A stretch of 64,000 bases of DNA. Source: Prionace glauca. Lineage: Eukaryota > Chordata > Chondrichthyes > Carcharhiniformes > Carcharhinidae. Position numbers and translations under genes: made by a program. The notes under the pieces were generated by a model. That model ran no database searches. It was not told where the DNA came from and worked only from the letters and a program-made list of their open reading frames with translations. Within the stretch, counting starts at the first letter, position 1; each line of letters begins with the position of its first letter. Location: assembly GCA_037974335.1 (NCBI GenBank), contig CM075760.1, positions 38,592,182 through 38,656,181 on the forward strand, given 5' to 3'. Shown one piece after another: positions 1 to 11,599 of the stretch.

Positions 1-60
1 TTTACAGATTTTCTGCCGTTTTGTGCAAAGAAAATCAAACTGTTTTCTTCCATGTCACCT

Positions 61-150
61 GAACCTTTCTCTCTGACAGCGCCGAATATTTCTGTGCAGA
101 GGAGCCCACGCTGCTGCAATCATCAGAACTTTCAGAACTAATTCTGAAAT
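61..150 (+). other. Possible Ig/TCR V-domain end remnant
   Basis: Around 79-105 one frame reads DSAEYFCAE, which resembles the end of framework 3 of an Ig or TCR variable domain with its second cysteine. A stop lies a few codons upstream, and no heptamer resembling CACAGTG follows at the right place. The same bases also look like a pyrimidine-rich tract with an acag splice acceptor leading into PNISVQ, which could start a constant domain that soon hits a stop. Either reading is a short remnant cut off by the window edge. Weak evidence. Confidence 0.2.
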
Positions 151-303
151 GGAATGTGTCATGTTCTTTTAATTAAATACAACTGGTGGAATGAATGTTC
201 AAAACTTTTCGATTCATTTTGAACCAACTGTTAAAATTCTTAAAATAAATCGCTATTTTGAGTTGAAACTGATCAACAAGTGACGGTTTAACTGGTTTTG
301 CTA

Positions 304-2150
304 TCATAAGAACATAAGAAATAGGAGCAGGAGTAGGCCATCTGGCCCTTCGAGCCTGCCCCGCCATTCAATAAGATCATGGCTGATCTGTCGTGGCTCA
401 GCTCCACCTTCCCGCCCTCTCCCCATAACCCTTAATCCCTTCTCTTATCAAAAACCCATCAACCCGTTTCTTAAAAATATTTAGCGAGGCAGCCTCCACC
501 ACTTGAACGGGCAGAGAATTCCAGAGATTCACCACCCTTTGAGTGAAGAAGTTCCTCCTCAACTCTGTTCTAAACCGCCCCCCCTTTATCTTGAGGCTGT
601 GCCCCCTAGTCCTACTGTCTTTTTTGAGCGGGAACAGTCTCTCCACCTCTATCCTATCCATCCCATTCATCATCTTATACGTCTCAATGAGATCTCCCCT
701 CATTCTTCTAAACTCTAACGAGTACAAGCCTAGTTTATTCAGCCTCTCCTCATAGCTCAATCCCCTCAACTCCGGTATCAGCCGAGTAAACCTCCTCTGC
801 ACTCCCTCCAGGGCCAAAACATCCTTGCGCAGGTGCGGCGCCCAAAACTGCACACAGTACTCCAGCTGCGGCCTCACCAATGCCCTATACAGCTGCAGCA
901 AGACCTCCCTACTTTTATATTCAATCCCCTTCGCTATGAAGGCCAGCATCCCATTCGCCTTCCTGACCACCTGCTGCACCTGCAAGCTGGGTTTTTGCGA
1001 CTCATGCACAAGGACCCCGAGGTCCCTCTGCACCGTCGCCTGCTGCAGTTTTTCGCCCCGTAAGTAATAGTCCTTCCTACCATTCCTCCTACCAAAGTGG
1101 ACCACCTCACACTTGCCAACATTAAATTCCATTTGCCATTTCCTGGCCCATTCGCCCAGCCTATCTAGATCCTTCTGCAGACTCTCCACACCCTCCGCAC
1201 AATTTGCCTTTCCCCCAATCTTGGTGTCATCAGCAAATTTCGACACCCTGCACTCGGTTCCCTCCTCCAGATCATCTATATAAATGGTAAATAGCTGAGG
1301 CCCCAGCACCGACCCCTGGGGCACCCCACTAGTCACCAACCGCCAATCCGAATAGCATCCATTGACCCCCACTCTCTGCCTCCTGTTTGACAACCAATCC
1401 TCTATCCACGCTAACACCCTACCCCCAACTCCATGTCCCCTGACCTTCTGCAATAACCTCTTGTGTGGTACCTTGTCAAACGCCTTCTGAAAATCCAGAA
1501 AGACCACATCCACCGGCTCTCCTCTATCCACTGCCCTAGACACATCCTCATAGAACTCCAGTAAATTTGTCAGACACGACTTCCCTTTAATGAAACCGTG
1601 TTGCGTCCGCCCTATCAAGCAATTCCCCTCAAGATGCCTCGCTATTTCCTCCTTAATGACGGATTCTAACATTTTACCTACCACAGACGTTAAACTAACT
1701 GGCCTATAATTCCCCACCTTTTGCCTGGCACCCTTCTTAAACAACGGCGTAACATTAGCCGTTTTCTAATCTTCCGGCACTTCCCCGGAATCCAGCGACG
1801 TCTGGAAAATAACCACCAAGGCATCCACTATCACCTCCGCCATTTCTTTCAGAACCCTCGGATGCATTCCATCCGCTCCTGAGGACTTGTCCACAATCAG
1901 CCCCTCCAGTCTGTCGCGCACCACCTCTCTAGTAACAGTAATGTCATTAAGACCCTCCATTCCTACGACCTTTCCATCGCTAAAACCCGGCAAATTGTTC
2001 ACGTCCTCCTCCGTGAAGACAGAAACAAAAAAGTTATTCAATACCTTAGCCATATCCCCATCCCCTACCATTAGCTCCCCTTTCTCACCCTCTCAAGGAC
2101 CAACGTTCACCCTAGCCAGCCTCTTCCTTTTTATATATTTATAAAAACTC
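304..2150 (-). mobile_element. CR1-like LINE, family A copy 1, 5'-truncated
   Basis: Read on the minus strand, this encodes the reverse transcriptase half of a CR1-clade non-LTR retrotransposon. A 448-codon ORF (398-1744) has GVPQGSVLGP, the catalytic FADDTK block, the LEYCVQFW block and the C-terminal FFTQRVVNLWNSLP block. A further RT piece with the SSGADGMHP motif runs 1766-2071 in a second frame, so at least one frameshift or stop near 1745-1765 breaks the ORF. The 3' end carries the short TTCTTATG-type tail repeat seen in other copies, here at 304-330. The 5' end stops abruptly at a point equivalent to about 43,610 in the intact copy, as expected from incomplete reverse transcription. 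Confidence 0.9.
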
Positions 2151-2740
2151 ATGAACATTTCATTGTAAACAGTGAGGTATTTATGTAAATAAATACAGAA
2201 ATAGAAATTACAAATTAGATTGTTGACTGAGAAAAACACAACAAATATTTCCCCACGAACACAGCACAGAAATGGAGATAACCATGCAAATCAATCAACG
2301 GATTCCAGTAATGGTTATTTTTCAACATTATTTATTCATCAGTTATGTGAGGAACAACATCATGATGATATTTATGTTCAGAATTAGGAAATAATCCCTC
2401 TGATCCCGAAATATAATGACACGGCAAATTTGTTCATGGAAATATCCTGTGTTTCATCTCTTTCCCTGTCTTTCTCCTGTCTGGTTCTGTGTTTTGTCTC
2501 TCCACGATGGTTCATCATCTTCACTCCACAGCATAAATTCAATGTCTGCCTAATGTATTCTCTCAGCCAGAGTGATAGGCTTCTAAAAGAATGTAATTCA
2601 ATTATCTGGAATCCGTCAGTGAGATTTACTCTCAAAGATCTCTTGAGCGTTCTTTGGTCTTGAAATGCTCGATATATTTTCTTCTGTATCTAACCTCGGC
2701 TGTAGCTAGTGATAAGGATTCGATGTGGCACTACCGAAAG
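2151..2740. other. AT-rich intergenic stretch, nothing recognised
   Basis: No ORF with family resemblance, no RNA gene and no clear repeat was seen here. It separates the family A LINE from a decayed minisatellite. Confidence 0.4.
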
Positions 2741-3235
2741 ATCGTCCCTTATACTTAGCCGGTGCTATACTTGTCCTTAGAATATTTGACGAGAAAGTGT
2801 CGAGGAATATTTACTCTGGATCTAAACTCACTGTACTTGTCTTATGAATGTTTGATTTGACTTTGTCAAGGAAGATTTAATCCGTATTTAATCTCTGCTG
2901 TAACTGACGTGGGTGTGTTTTGTGGAACTGTGCAGACGGTTCTTTCCCCTATACCGAATACTAATTTGAACCTGCCTCCCGAATCTCTGAAGGAAGACTG
3001 AAGAAGGGGTTTTACGTAAAAGAGAGTCCATGCGCTTTCTGCCTCCTTTTTGTTTGAGCAGGCTTGTACAGGGAGTTTCATTCTGTTTCTAGACAGTATA
3101 CTGTTTTCGGAATGTTTGATTTGGAAAGTATAGAGGGAGATTCACTTTGTATCTAAATCATGCTAGTCCTTACTTGGGAGTGTTTAATTTGGCAATGCAG
3201 AGGAAACTTTGCATTCTTCAGGTAACCCTATGTTA
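2740..3235. repeat. Decayed minisatellite, roughly 70-80 bp unit
   Basis: Several diverged units each contain variants of 'atgtttgatttg', 'agggagattcactttgtatctaa' in shortened or altered form and a 'tgctgtacctgtc'-like segment. Units start near 2775, 2845, 3110 and 3180. Similar 'gagggagctttactctgtatctaac' type tandem repeats are common in shark genomes. The middle part (about 2900-3060) is too diverged to phase. Confidence 0.6.
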
Positions 3236-3354
3236 CTCCTGTCCTGTAAATTTGTGATGAGACGGCCATCTCTACAAATTTCATGGGGATTGATCTAATC
3301 TCTTTATATTACAGTACACGTACCCTGTGTCAGCTTCTATTATGTGGCCACGGC

Positions 3355-4600
3355 TTTGTTTATTTTTCACTAGACCCAAACTCTTAATATATTGCACGTA
3401 GAAATGTATATTGCCTATCTCTATTCATGTTAAACTAGATGTTTTATCTGTTTGTACTAAATTAGAACATAGAACATTACAGCGCAGAACAGGCCCTTCG
3501 GCCCACGATGTTGCGCCGACCAGTTACAAAAACAATGACCCACTAACCTAAACCAATCCCTTTTTGTCCGTAAACCTTTCCACGGATCTCTTAAATGCCC
3601 CTAAACTAGGCGCATTTACAACTGCAGCAGGCAGAGCATTCCAATCCCTCACCACCCTCTGGGTAAAGAACCTACCCCTGACATCCGTCCTATAACTACC
3701 ACCCCTTAATTTAAAGCCATGCCCCCTCGTGCTAGATTTCTCCATCAGAGGAAAAAGGCTATTACTATCCATCCTATCTAAACCTCTGATCATCTTATAT
3801 GTTTCAATAAGATCCCCTCTTAGCCGCCTCCTTTCCAGCGAAAACAATCCCAAATCCCTCAGCCTCTCCTCATAGGACCTCCCCTCCATACCAGGCAACA
3901 TCCTGGTAAACCTCCTCTGCACCTTCTCCAAAGCCTCCACATCCTTCCTGTAATGTGGGGACCAGAACTGCACACAGTACTCCAAGTGCGGCCGCACCAG
4001 AGTTGTGTACAGTTGCAACATGACGCTGCGATTCCTAAATTCAATCCCCCTACCAATAAACGACAAGACACCGTATGCCTTCTTAACAACCTTATCTACT
4101 TGACTCCCAACTTTCAGGGATCTATGTACACATACACCTAGATCCCTCTGCTCATCCACACTATTCAAAGTCCTCCCGTTCGCCCTATACTCGACACATC
4201 TGTTATTCCTACCAATGTGAATTACCTCACACTTCTCTGCATTAAACTCCATCCGCTACCTCTCGGCCCAGCTCTGCAACCTGTCTAAGTCTTCCTGCAA
4301 ACTATGACACCCTTCATCACTATCTACCACACCTCCGACTTTGGTGTCATCAGCAAATTTACTAATCCACCCAACTATACCCTCATCCAGATCATTAATA
4401 AAAATTACAAACAGCAGTGGCCCCATTGGACGCTGTCCCTGTTTATATTATACGTCACCATGTTTCTGTTTATTTTAAGCTAGGTGTTGTCTCTGTTTAT
4501 ATTAATTTAGACCTGTCTCTGCTTGTTTTAAACCAGATGCAGTCTTATTTTTGCAATTGACCGTGTCCACATTTATATTGCATTGGACGTGGTTTCAGTT
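3355..4600. repeat. Degenerate 'ctctgtttatattaa' minisatellite, split by a LINE
   Basis: Repeated variants of 'tctgtttatattaa..tagatgttg' occur at 3400-3465 and resume at 4436-4600, roughly 35-40 bp per unit. The family B LINE fragment at 3467-4428 sits between the two halves, so it inserted into a pre-existing repeat array. Confidence 0.55.
3467..4428 (-). mobile_element. CR1-like LINE, family B 3' fragment
   Basis: The minus strand has a 234-codon ORF (3548-4252) matching the RT C-terminal part of the nearly full-length copy at 55.6-59.8 kb: MEFNAEKCEVIHIGRNN, PHLEYCVQFWSPHYRK and RGRFFTQRVVRDWNALP are seen. Upstream, 4253-4428 continues into the FADDTK region. The 3' end carries 'agaacatagaacatt', the complement of the TTCTATG tail repeat. 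It is 5'-truncated just upstream of the catalytic block. Confidence 0.9.
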
Positions 4601-4802
4601 TTTACTGCATTGTTCAATGCCAGTAATGATGAAAGTGGTTGGGAGAACACAGTTCTCTGCATCCTTATCCAAGCGCAAACTCTATGAGGTTTTGAACACT
4701 GGAAAAAAGATGCGATATCAAAAATCTACTTCTGCTCTCTGCATTGAAAATGGATACCAAGTCCTGTGCAGCAGCACTGTCAACAACAACAAAAACCAAA
4801 GA

Positions 4803-4905
4803 AAATTACAGCGCAGGAAAAGGCCTTTCGGCCCTACAAGACTGCACCAACTAAACACTGTCGATCTAATACTGCCCATTTCTGGATCCTGCATAATAGC
4901 AATGC
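4803..4905 (-). mobile_element. Short CR1-like LINE 3' tail
   Basis: The block 'ttacagcgcaggaaaaggcc', 'tttcggccctacaag' is the complement of a CR1-type 3' end. Only about 100 bp is recognisable and there is no coding capacity. Confidence 0.5.
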
Positions 4906-4924
4906 TTTTATCTCAACACATTTT

Positions 4925-5160
4925 CTCTTCTTCTCGCAGAATCGTTTAGTAATACAGGCATAATTCGAACAGAGACACTGCCACCTGTGATAGTGGAGTC
5001 GGACACTTTAGGAACATTCAAACGGTTATTGGATAGGCACATGGAGCACTCCAGAATGATAGAGTGGGATAGCTTGATGTTGGGTTTGGACACAACTCAG
5101 CACAACATTGTGGGCCGAAGGGCCTCTACTGTGCTGTACTGTTCTATGTTTCTATGTAAA
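4925..5160 (+). mobile_element. CR1-like LINE 3' end (another subfamily)
   Basis: The frame around 4987 reads VVESDTLGTFKRLLDRHME, matching the extreme C-terminus of the LINE ORF2 in other copies (compare GTLDSFKVQLDRHMSE in family C). It is followed by the tail 'gggccgaagggcctctactg' and a TTCTATG-type repeat at 5140-5155. Confidence 0.75.
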
Positions 5161-5629
5161 TGCATCACTGTGTCTATCTCCAGTGGAAGTGTATAGTCAA
5201 TATTTAATATTCAGTGCATTAATGGTCTCCCCTAAATGGAAAAACTACAACTAAAAGACTCTGGGCCGATCGATATTTTTACGGGGAAGTTTGATGTGTT
5301 GATGAGTGAAAAGTGAACTGAAGGCGATGTTACTGTGTTTAGATCGAAGAAAAAGGGGGGAGTCTGATGTGGCGCACCAAAACTTGGAAACCAAAAAGAA
5401 AAGTAGATTAGTTGGGCCGAATGGCCTGATCTGTCCTATAAACTTTCTGAAACTTACGCCCCTCTGAGTTATTTGAGGAAACAATTGTGTTCACCTCTCC
5501 TCCAAGCTGGAAGTCAAAAATGGAAACATTTAAAATCAAAAGAGAAGCACACTTTCCTGATATCTGACCAGCGGTTTCATTGTCTCAGAATTCTCCAGTT
5601 TATTGACATTTATTGTACATTTTCTGCAG

Positions 5630-5976
5630 ATCCAAATCCACGGAAACCATCCGTCTCTGTCCTCCTGCCCTCGGCAGAAGAAGTCTCCGCTCAGAGATTC
5701 GTCTCCCTCAGCTGCTTAGTGAGAGGTTTCTCCCCCCGAGAGATCTTCGTCAAGTGGACCGTCAACGACAAGCCGGTGAATCCCGGGAACTACAGGAACA
5801 CCGAGGTGGTGGCGGAGAACGGCGATAGCTCCTTCTTCATGTACAGCCTGTTATCCATTGCAGCAGAGGAATGGTCCAGCGGCACTTCTTACTCCCGTGT
5901 GGTGGGACATGAAGCCATCCCCTTGAAGATCATCAACAGAACAGTTGACAAATCCAGCGGTAAACCGGTTTTGTGA
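5630..5976 (+). CDS. IgM-type heavy chain C4 exon, unit 1 (probably defective)
   Basis: The exon starts after the acceptor ttttctgcag (AG at 5628-5629) in a phase that gives [15 protein letters not shown]. It encodes one C1-type Ig domain with the first cysteine in SLSCLVRGF, the invariant tryptophan in FVKWTVNDK and the YSLLSI strand. The second cysteine is replaced by arginine ([10 protein letters not shown]; unit 2 has [10 protein letters not shown]), so the intradomain disulfide cannot form. The secreted tail is also lost: after SSGKP a one-base deletion relative to unit 2 gives VL and a stop at 5974-5976. The membrane splice donor (GT at 5960-5961) lies before that deletion. Family identification as IgM C4 rests on domain wording and the tail in the unit 2 copy. 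Likely a pseudogene, though membrane-form reading stays open. Confidence 0.8.
5960..5965 (+). promoter_or_regulatory. Membrane-form splice donor inside C4, unit 1
   Basis: Sequence agcg/gtaaac lies within the codons for Ser-Gly-Lys, the position used for alternative splicing of IgM C4 to the membrane exon. The leftover G joins AC of TM1 to give an in-frame Asp codon, so the phases match. Confidence 0.75.
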
Positions 5977-6047
5977 ACATTTCCCTTGCGCTGATGGACA
6001 CCGTTAATTCATGTCAGTGAGAATCACTCACTTCCATTAAAAACTTC

Positions 6048-6053
6048 AATAAA
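6048..6053 (+). terminator. Poly(A) signal of the secreted form, unit 1
   Basis: AATAAA lies about 70 bp after the stop of the C4 exon and is conserved at 32,724-32,729 in unit 2, as expected for the secreted-form end of an IgM gene. Confidence 0.6.
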
Positions 6054-7075
6054 AAATAAGAATACCATTTTCCTCTAACGATAAATGAAATACCCAATTG
6101 TTTAATTGGTTGTTTTTTCAGTTTTACTTCCATTAAATATCTTTGGTTTAAGTCAGATATTTTCAGGTCTCTGACCCAACATTCTTGAACCAGTGCTCCC
6201 AGCGGAGACACACACTGGGTTAGGGATAGAGTAGACCACATTCATTACAGGACACCGCAAAATATCTTCAGCATCTTTCCTCCCGCTGAGAGAAAAAAAA
6301 TCTGTCAATGTTAACATTTCTGACAAACAAACACAAAATTTAGATCTCTGTGTCCCTGCTTCTCGCATTGTCATGTTTTCCCTTTTGATGTCAGCTTTAA
6401 GCTGCTGCACTGGGAGCTTAAGTGAGGGTCACACAAAAACATGGAGAAATAATACCCCCATCGGATTGAGGGAGAATGAAATTGTTAACATCCTGGATTC
6501 CTACTAACCCAACACGAGAGGGGAGGAGCAGTAGCTAACCCATGTACCAAAACTTCCTCAATAAAAAGAGGAGGAACTTTTAATCCATTGTACCTCCACT
6601 TCCTCAGTGGTTAGAACCATCAGGGACATTGCTTCACCAGGTAGAGAGAGGGAAACTCTCCTCCCTGTCCCCAAGCAGTGTGTTTGGAAATGAACGGCTA
6701 TCTACTATAAGGTTGCCAAGAGTACAAATTTACAAATTAGTTTCCGGTTTACTTGCTCCAGGTGTTGAATCATTACCTTAATCGTTGTAATACATATATA
6801 TACATGCAACATAATTTAAACATGATTCAATACTCTTGTTCCTGTTAATCATGTGCTGGCATACATTTCCCATGACACAAGTTTAAACAAATAATAGAAT
6901 CCTCACTTGTCTGTCCCTAGGTTTCTGAGATGCATAAATGAGTTATTTCATTCGCTCTCCTGATGTCACCGTGGCACTCACGGAATTCATGCGGCAAACA
7001 CTGACGATATCGTCCATTGTTCGTATTGTTTGGATCAAATTCAGTTAATGATTGCAGTAAAACTTGGAGCAACGG
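6054..7075 (+). other. C4-TM1 intron, first part, unit 1
   Basis: Non-coding sequence collinear with 32,730-33,640 of unit 2, including a shared block around 6540-6720. No exon or RNA gene was recognised. Confidence 0.5.
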
Positions 7076-7135
7076 TTAAAAAAAAATACACACACTGACA
7101 GCACTGCACAGAAGTGCCACAATTATAAGGACACA

Positions 7136-8560
7136 CATAGACGTGTGCGCACGCGCACACACACACACACGCAAACACACACACACATACATGTCGACAC
7201 AAATGCATAAATACACACACAAATATGCGCACACATACAGAAAGCCACATGTAAATATACACAATCGCATGCACATCTTCCCCCCACCCCCACAGGCACA
7301 CACATACATATACTGAAAAACGGACAAACACATTCAAATGCAAACCCAAAAGAACACAAGTGCACAACACACATAAATACATACACAAAACCACAGAGAA
7401 ATATGCATGCATATAAATATGTATTCATACACCATAACTTCATGCAGGATATACACACAGGAACAAAAACAAACACGATCACGCAAATACACTCATGGGC
7501 AACACTACGCGAACAAAAATACACACAGACACAAATATGCACAGACACAAATACTTCCATGCACTAATATACAGAGGCACAAATACATTCATTCTCTCTC
7601 TCGCCACATACAAACACACACACACAAACACTCACATTCACACGCACACATACACACTTAAACACACACACTCACACACCCATACACACACATACTCACA
7701 CACATACACACGCACATGCACTCATTTAACATGCACTTGTACAAACAGGCAGAAAAAAACAACATGCACGTAAATAATGAAATATGCACACATACACACA
7801 CACACACATAGAAATGCAAACACACAAGTACAACACACGCATAAACATATGTAAATAGGTACACAGATCCAAGCTCAAACAGATACATGCGTATTCGCAT
7901 TACAGATGGAAGCACATGCATGCAGGTCTACATGCATACACAAACACGTACATACACTCAGACCAATATATGTTATCACTGACAGGAATATGGATACAGA
8001 GACACGTAATATTCTACACATTAACACTAGAACATGGAAAATACATATAAGCACATTTGCAGACTGCACACAGATGGCCAGAGCGTCAAATTTTTACATG
8101 CAAAACATTACCATGCTCATATAGAACAGAACACTATAGCAGGCATTGCTACACACAGAAACACAAACATACATCAACACATCGGTATGTAGAACTATCA
8201 ACACGGATATCCAGACACTAACATGTTAAAGGACATGCGCACAAAAAGACGGAGGAACAGACTCACACAGAATGGGAAGAAAACAATCCTCGTGTGACAG
8301 AAATTAACATATTAAAATAGGCATGAACACATGCACACATTGTGAGTGGCATTAGTAAATATGTGTAGACTTCACACAATGAGAGGCATGCATCTACAAT
8401 GTCAGGCGAATAAAATATACACAGACGCAGACACACAACAACACAAGTCAACAAGCACAAGCAAATGAATACGTTCATTAACCCTCATGAACCACATTAA
8501 CGCAGGACCAAAGAGACCACGAGATGCGCATGCATATACACACAAACACAAATTGCATCG
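7136..8560. repeat. CA-rich cryptic repeat in the C4-TM1 intron, unit 1
   Basis: About 1.4 kb of strongly A/C-biased sequence made of acacac runs and variable words such as 'acaaatacacacaca' and 'catacacaca'. It is a degraded microsatellite, not a clean array. The ORFs through it are compositional artefacts. A matching tract occupies 34,430-35,780 in unit 2, so it predates the duplication. Confidence 0.85.
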
Positions 8561-9022
8561 ATAGACACGTTGAGAAACTGAATTTAAACTCATGTTCTAC
8601 TAAGCATTTCCACCATCAATGAAAAAAGATCGGAAATTGCGTCCCGGCTCTTAAACAGCAGCATTCACAGTTTACAGATCAGTAACCATCTGTGAAAACA
8701 ATCATTGATCAGTGAACGCTCCTCCATATCAGTAATAACATTGTTCAATGCTATGAAGTGTTCAAAAATGAACAGACACTCAAGAAACCATCTTCATTGC
8801 TTCTGACATGGACTGTCCAAGGAATGTAAAGAAAGATCACGTGTGAAAATAATTATGGAGATCGGCTACTGAATATCCTGAACTTATTAGTAGATATATA
8901 TTGAAAATTATATAGATAATACATTAATAGCTTATGAAGGAGAACGGAGAAAGAAAAATAACCATAAAATTCCCTGGATCAATAAAGTAACCTAATTTCA
9001 TTTCCTGGTGTCTATCTCCTAG

Positions 9023-9150
9023 ACTTCACAGATCACATTTGGATTGAAGATAATAAGGATGATAACAACAACGTCTGGACAACCGTTTCCACATTCATCG
9101 CCCTGTTCTTCCTAAGCATTTTCTACAGCACTGCAGTCACCCTGGTGAAG
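9023..9150 (+). CDS. IgM membrane exon TM1, unit 1
   Basis: The 128-bp exon begins after acceptor tctcctag and ends at aag/gtgaga. It encodes an acidic connector ([13 protein letters not shown]), then the membrane span [15 protein letters not shown] and LTV-like end TLVK. Entry phase (two bases, AC) fits the donor inside C4, and exit is in phase 0. This is the B-cell-receptor anchor of membrane IgM: serine, tyrosine and threonine residues in the span suit pairing with signalling partners. It lies 3.06 kb after the C4 donor. No disabling change is visible. Confidence 0.8.
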
Positions 9151-9289
9151 GTGAGATGATTCAATTCACTCACATTTCAAACTGGCAGAATGGATTTGAA
9201 AATCTCTCAATGTTTCACTGATTAAAAACTCTAACATTAATATCCCGCATCATAAACATCTGCTGCATTATTGTATCTTTATTTTACAG

Positions 9290-9298
9290 ATCAAGTAA
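9290..9298 (+). CDS. IgM membrane exon TM2 (Ile-Lys-stop), unit 1
   Basis: After the acceptor attttacag the reading frame from TM1 continues ATC AAG TAA, giving a cytoplasmic end ...LVKIK. Very short IgM tails such as KVK are typical of this receptor. The following 3' UTR runs to a candidate AATAAA at 9739-9744. Confidence 0.7.
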   Translation: MK

Positions 9299-9738
9299 TG
9301 AGTTGAATTTTGAACGCAGTAGATTTACCACAGATGATTATCAAAATCTCTGGATGACACAGATACAATATCTGCTCTCAGTGACTCTATCAGTAAAAAA
9401 AATTCTCAGGTTGTCATTCTGAATCTGTAACTGAGGTAATGATAGACATTATTTCAGTTTTCAGTGTGAAATGTACGAGGCATTTTTGTTATAATGTAAT
9501 TGTGGTTAATAGTTTTAATACAATGCATAATTAAGAAACTTTTCTCATTCCTCATTCGCATCTGATAATTCCTCTTTCTATTATGATCCTGTTTTCTCTT
9601 TCTGGTGTATGTATCAGTTGTACAAATATTGATGGATTCCCTGTGCATATGTCCTGTTCTCAATGTGAAGCTCGATAGTTATGTTCGCTTTTCTAACTTA
9701 AAACAAATGTCGCTGTAAAATATTCTCTGATTTTTTAA

Positions 9739-9744
9739 AATAAA
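9739..9744 (+). terminator. Poly(A) signal of the membrane form, unit 1
   Basis: AATAAA about 440 bp after the TM2 stop, in sequence conserved at 37,042-37,047 of unit 2. Confidence 0.5.
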
Positions 9745-9749
9745 TATTG

Positions 9750-11084
9750 ATTGAAATTTTAACCAACTCTAGCTTGGATTAATTCCTTTCTCTTCAAAAC
9801 CCATCAACACCGCCCCATTTTCCCTACTGTACGGTTTCCCCTCTTTCCCAGGCAGGGATTTTCCCAGTCATGTGTGGGATGTGGTTGAACTCAAGGCCCT
9901 TTAGTGAAAGAGCTACTCTGCCACCCAGTGACCCATCCGTTTAAATACGCCTTCATCTCTGCCTTTTCATAATAAAATCCAGAGACCTGACTGAATAATG
10001 AGGAGGGCCGCGGCGATTTCCCGCTTAAACTGATCTGTCACTGACGAGTTTCAGGTAATCCTAAACAGCAAAATGTCATCTTCATTAGAGGCCAGTGCAG
10101 GACAGTGTGTGACCGAAGATAGTTTTCTATACACAGCCTCTTAAAGCAACGCTATCAGTGTCGCTGTAGCGTGGGTTATCAGAGTGTATCTCTCTTTATA
10201 TCGTCCGATGAAATACTTCCCAGACAGGCAAACCACCAGCTGGATAGAGGAAACATACAGAACAGATATGCAAATCATGTCGTGAAATGAAGAAATTGAG
10301 GTGCGTTTCACTTAAACACATAATCGATTACAATTTTCTAAATTATGATTAGTGTTGTGGGTAATTTGACAATTTGAGATTGTCTTTAACTATAGACGAT
10401 ATAAAACTCACGAGACAGGTATCTCTGTGTGAGGGGGTAACAATAATTGAAAACAAAAACAAAATATACAGCTGCTGGGAGATCACCAACAGGGTTAAGT
10501 GGCTCTGGAATAGTGCGGCAGGACTTTTCCTGTGAATCTAACGTGTGCAGTCAATAACAGATCAATTATAGATGTTCTTACCGATCATTCCCACCTCATA
10601 CTAGATTAAAACCAATTACATTCTGTCAACATATATCAATAATAATTCCTGACACATTTCTCAGTCAATCGCGTTGTACATCCCTGTGTAATGATATCTA
10701 ATTCGCCCATTTAGTACCAATGCTGACTCCCATTTTGGCTGAACTCACTTCCCTCTGCTGTGTGGCTAAGAACTCTCATTTAGAGGTCAATGTGAAAATA
10801 CCCGCTAACTCATTCGCAAAACTGGACAAACACGTGATCCTGGGTCCCAGTGCGATCTACTCTACGTGTAAACATTGAATGTCCTCATTCGTAAAGTTGC
10901 AAAATGTATTCCCTCGCCAGAAACTTTCAGATATTAATTTTGCTAACTATTAAGTTTCCCAGGCCATTGGCTCTCAACTCATCAATTTTACGATCACATC
11001 TTACAGTGACTTGCTTTTGGCTGAAATGAACAACAATTTATTCAATATATAAATTACATTTAAATGTAATTAAATGGGCGTTCA
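9750..11084. other. 3' flank of Ig unit 1
   Basis: No gene recognised. It is collinear with 37,050-38,390 in unit 2. Part of it (10,366-10,710) recurs a third time at 12,597-12,947. Confidence 0.5.
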
Positions 11085-11217
11085 AATGATCAGTGGATAG
11101 GCGCATGGGTAACATTGGAACAGTTTAGATTAGATGGTCATTAGATTGGTTCCACTGGTCGGTGCATCATCAAGGGCCGAAGGGCCTGTACTGCGCTGTA
11201 ATGTTCTATATTCTATG
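11085..11217 (+). mobile_element. Short CR1-like LINE 3' tail
   Basis: A 'cagtggataggcgcatgggt' segment resembles the end of LINE ORF2, followed by 'agggccgaagggcctgtact' and the TTCTATATTCTATG tail. It is absent from the paralogous position in unit 2 (about 38,380), so it inserted after the duplication or was lost from unit 2. Confidence 0.65.
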
Positions 11218-11599
11218 TTATGTCAAAAACCTTGTCAATTGGTTAATAATTTCCCCTCTTCAGTCGTATTTCAGATAAGCACATCATCGATTACAATTTT
11301 TGTAATGATGACTAGATTGGGATCTATGGAATTGACCAAGGGAAAAAAAACGCAGAAGTTTCAAAAATCTGGGGCCCATTTGATATAAGTGACTACTTAT
11401 TCTCCGAGACTGGGGCCTTCTGATAAAGATATTTCAGCTTCACATTTGGTTAAAACAAACAAGATAGATTTTTTTTTCTCTTACTGCTCCATGACATCGG
11501 AAAAGATTCCACTGTCCAGAAAACACATTAAGTGCCTGGTTGTAACCATTAAGCCTGGTTGGAACCATTAACCACTGCCTTCTTTTTCTAGTCTGCATT

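Noticed and set aside
833-1067. Cysteine-rich ORF MRRCGAQNCTQYSSC found at four places in the window
   Set aside because: It is the antisense of the LEYCVQFWAPHLRK block of the family A LINE, so it recurs wherever that LINE does.
7136-8560. CRISPR-like or satellite array
   Set aside because: No uniform spacer-repeat structure; repeats are short words of variable length in a vertebrate genome.
7041-8593. Many long Cys/Val- or His/Thr-rich ORFs on both strands
   Set aside because: They follow from the CA-rich composition and have no conserved order between the two duplicated units.
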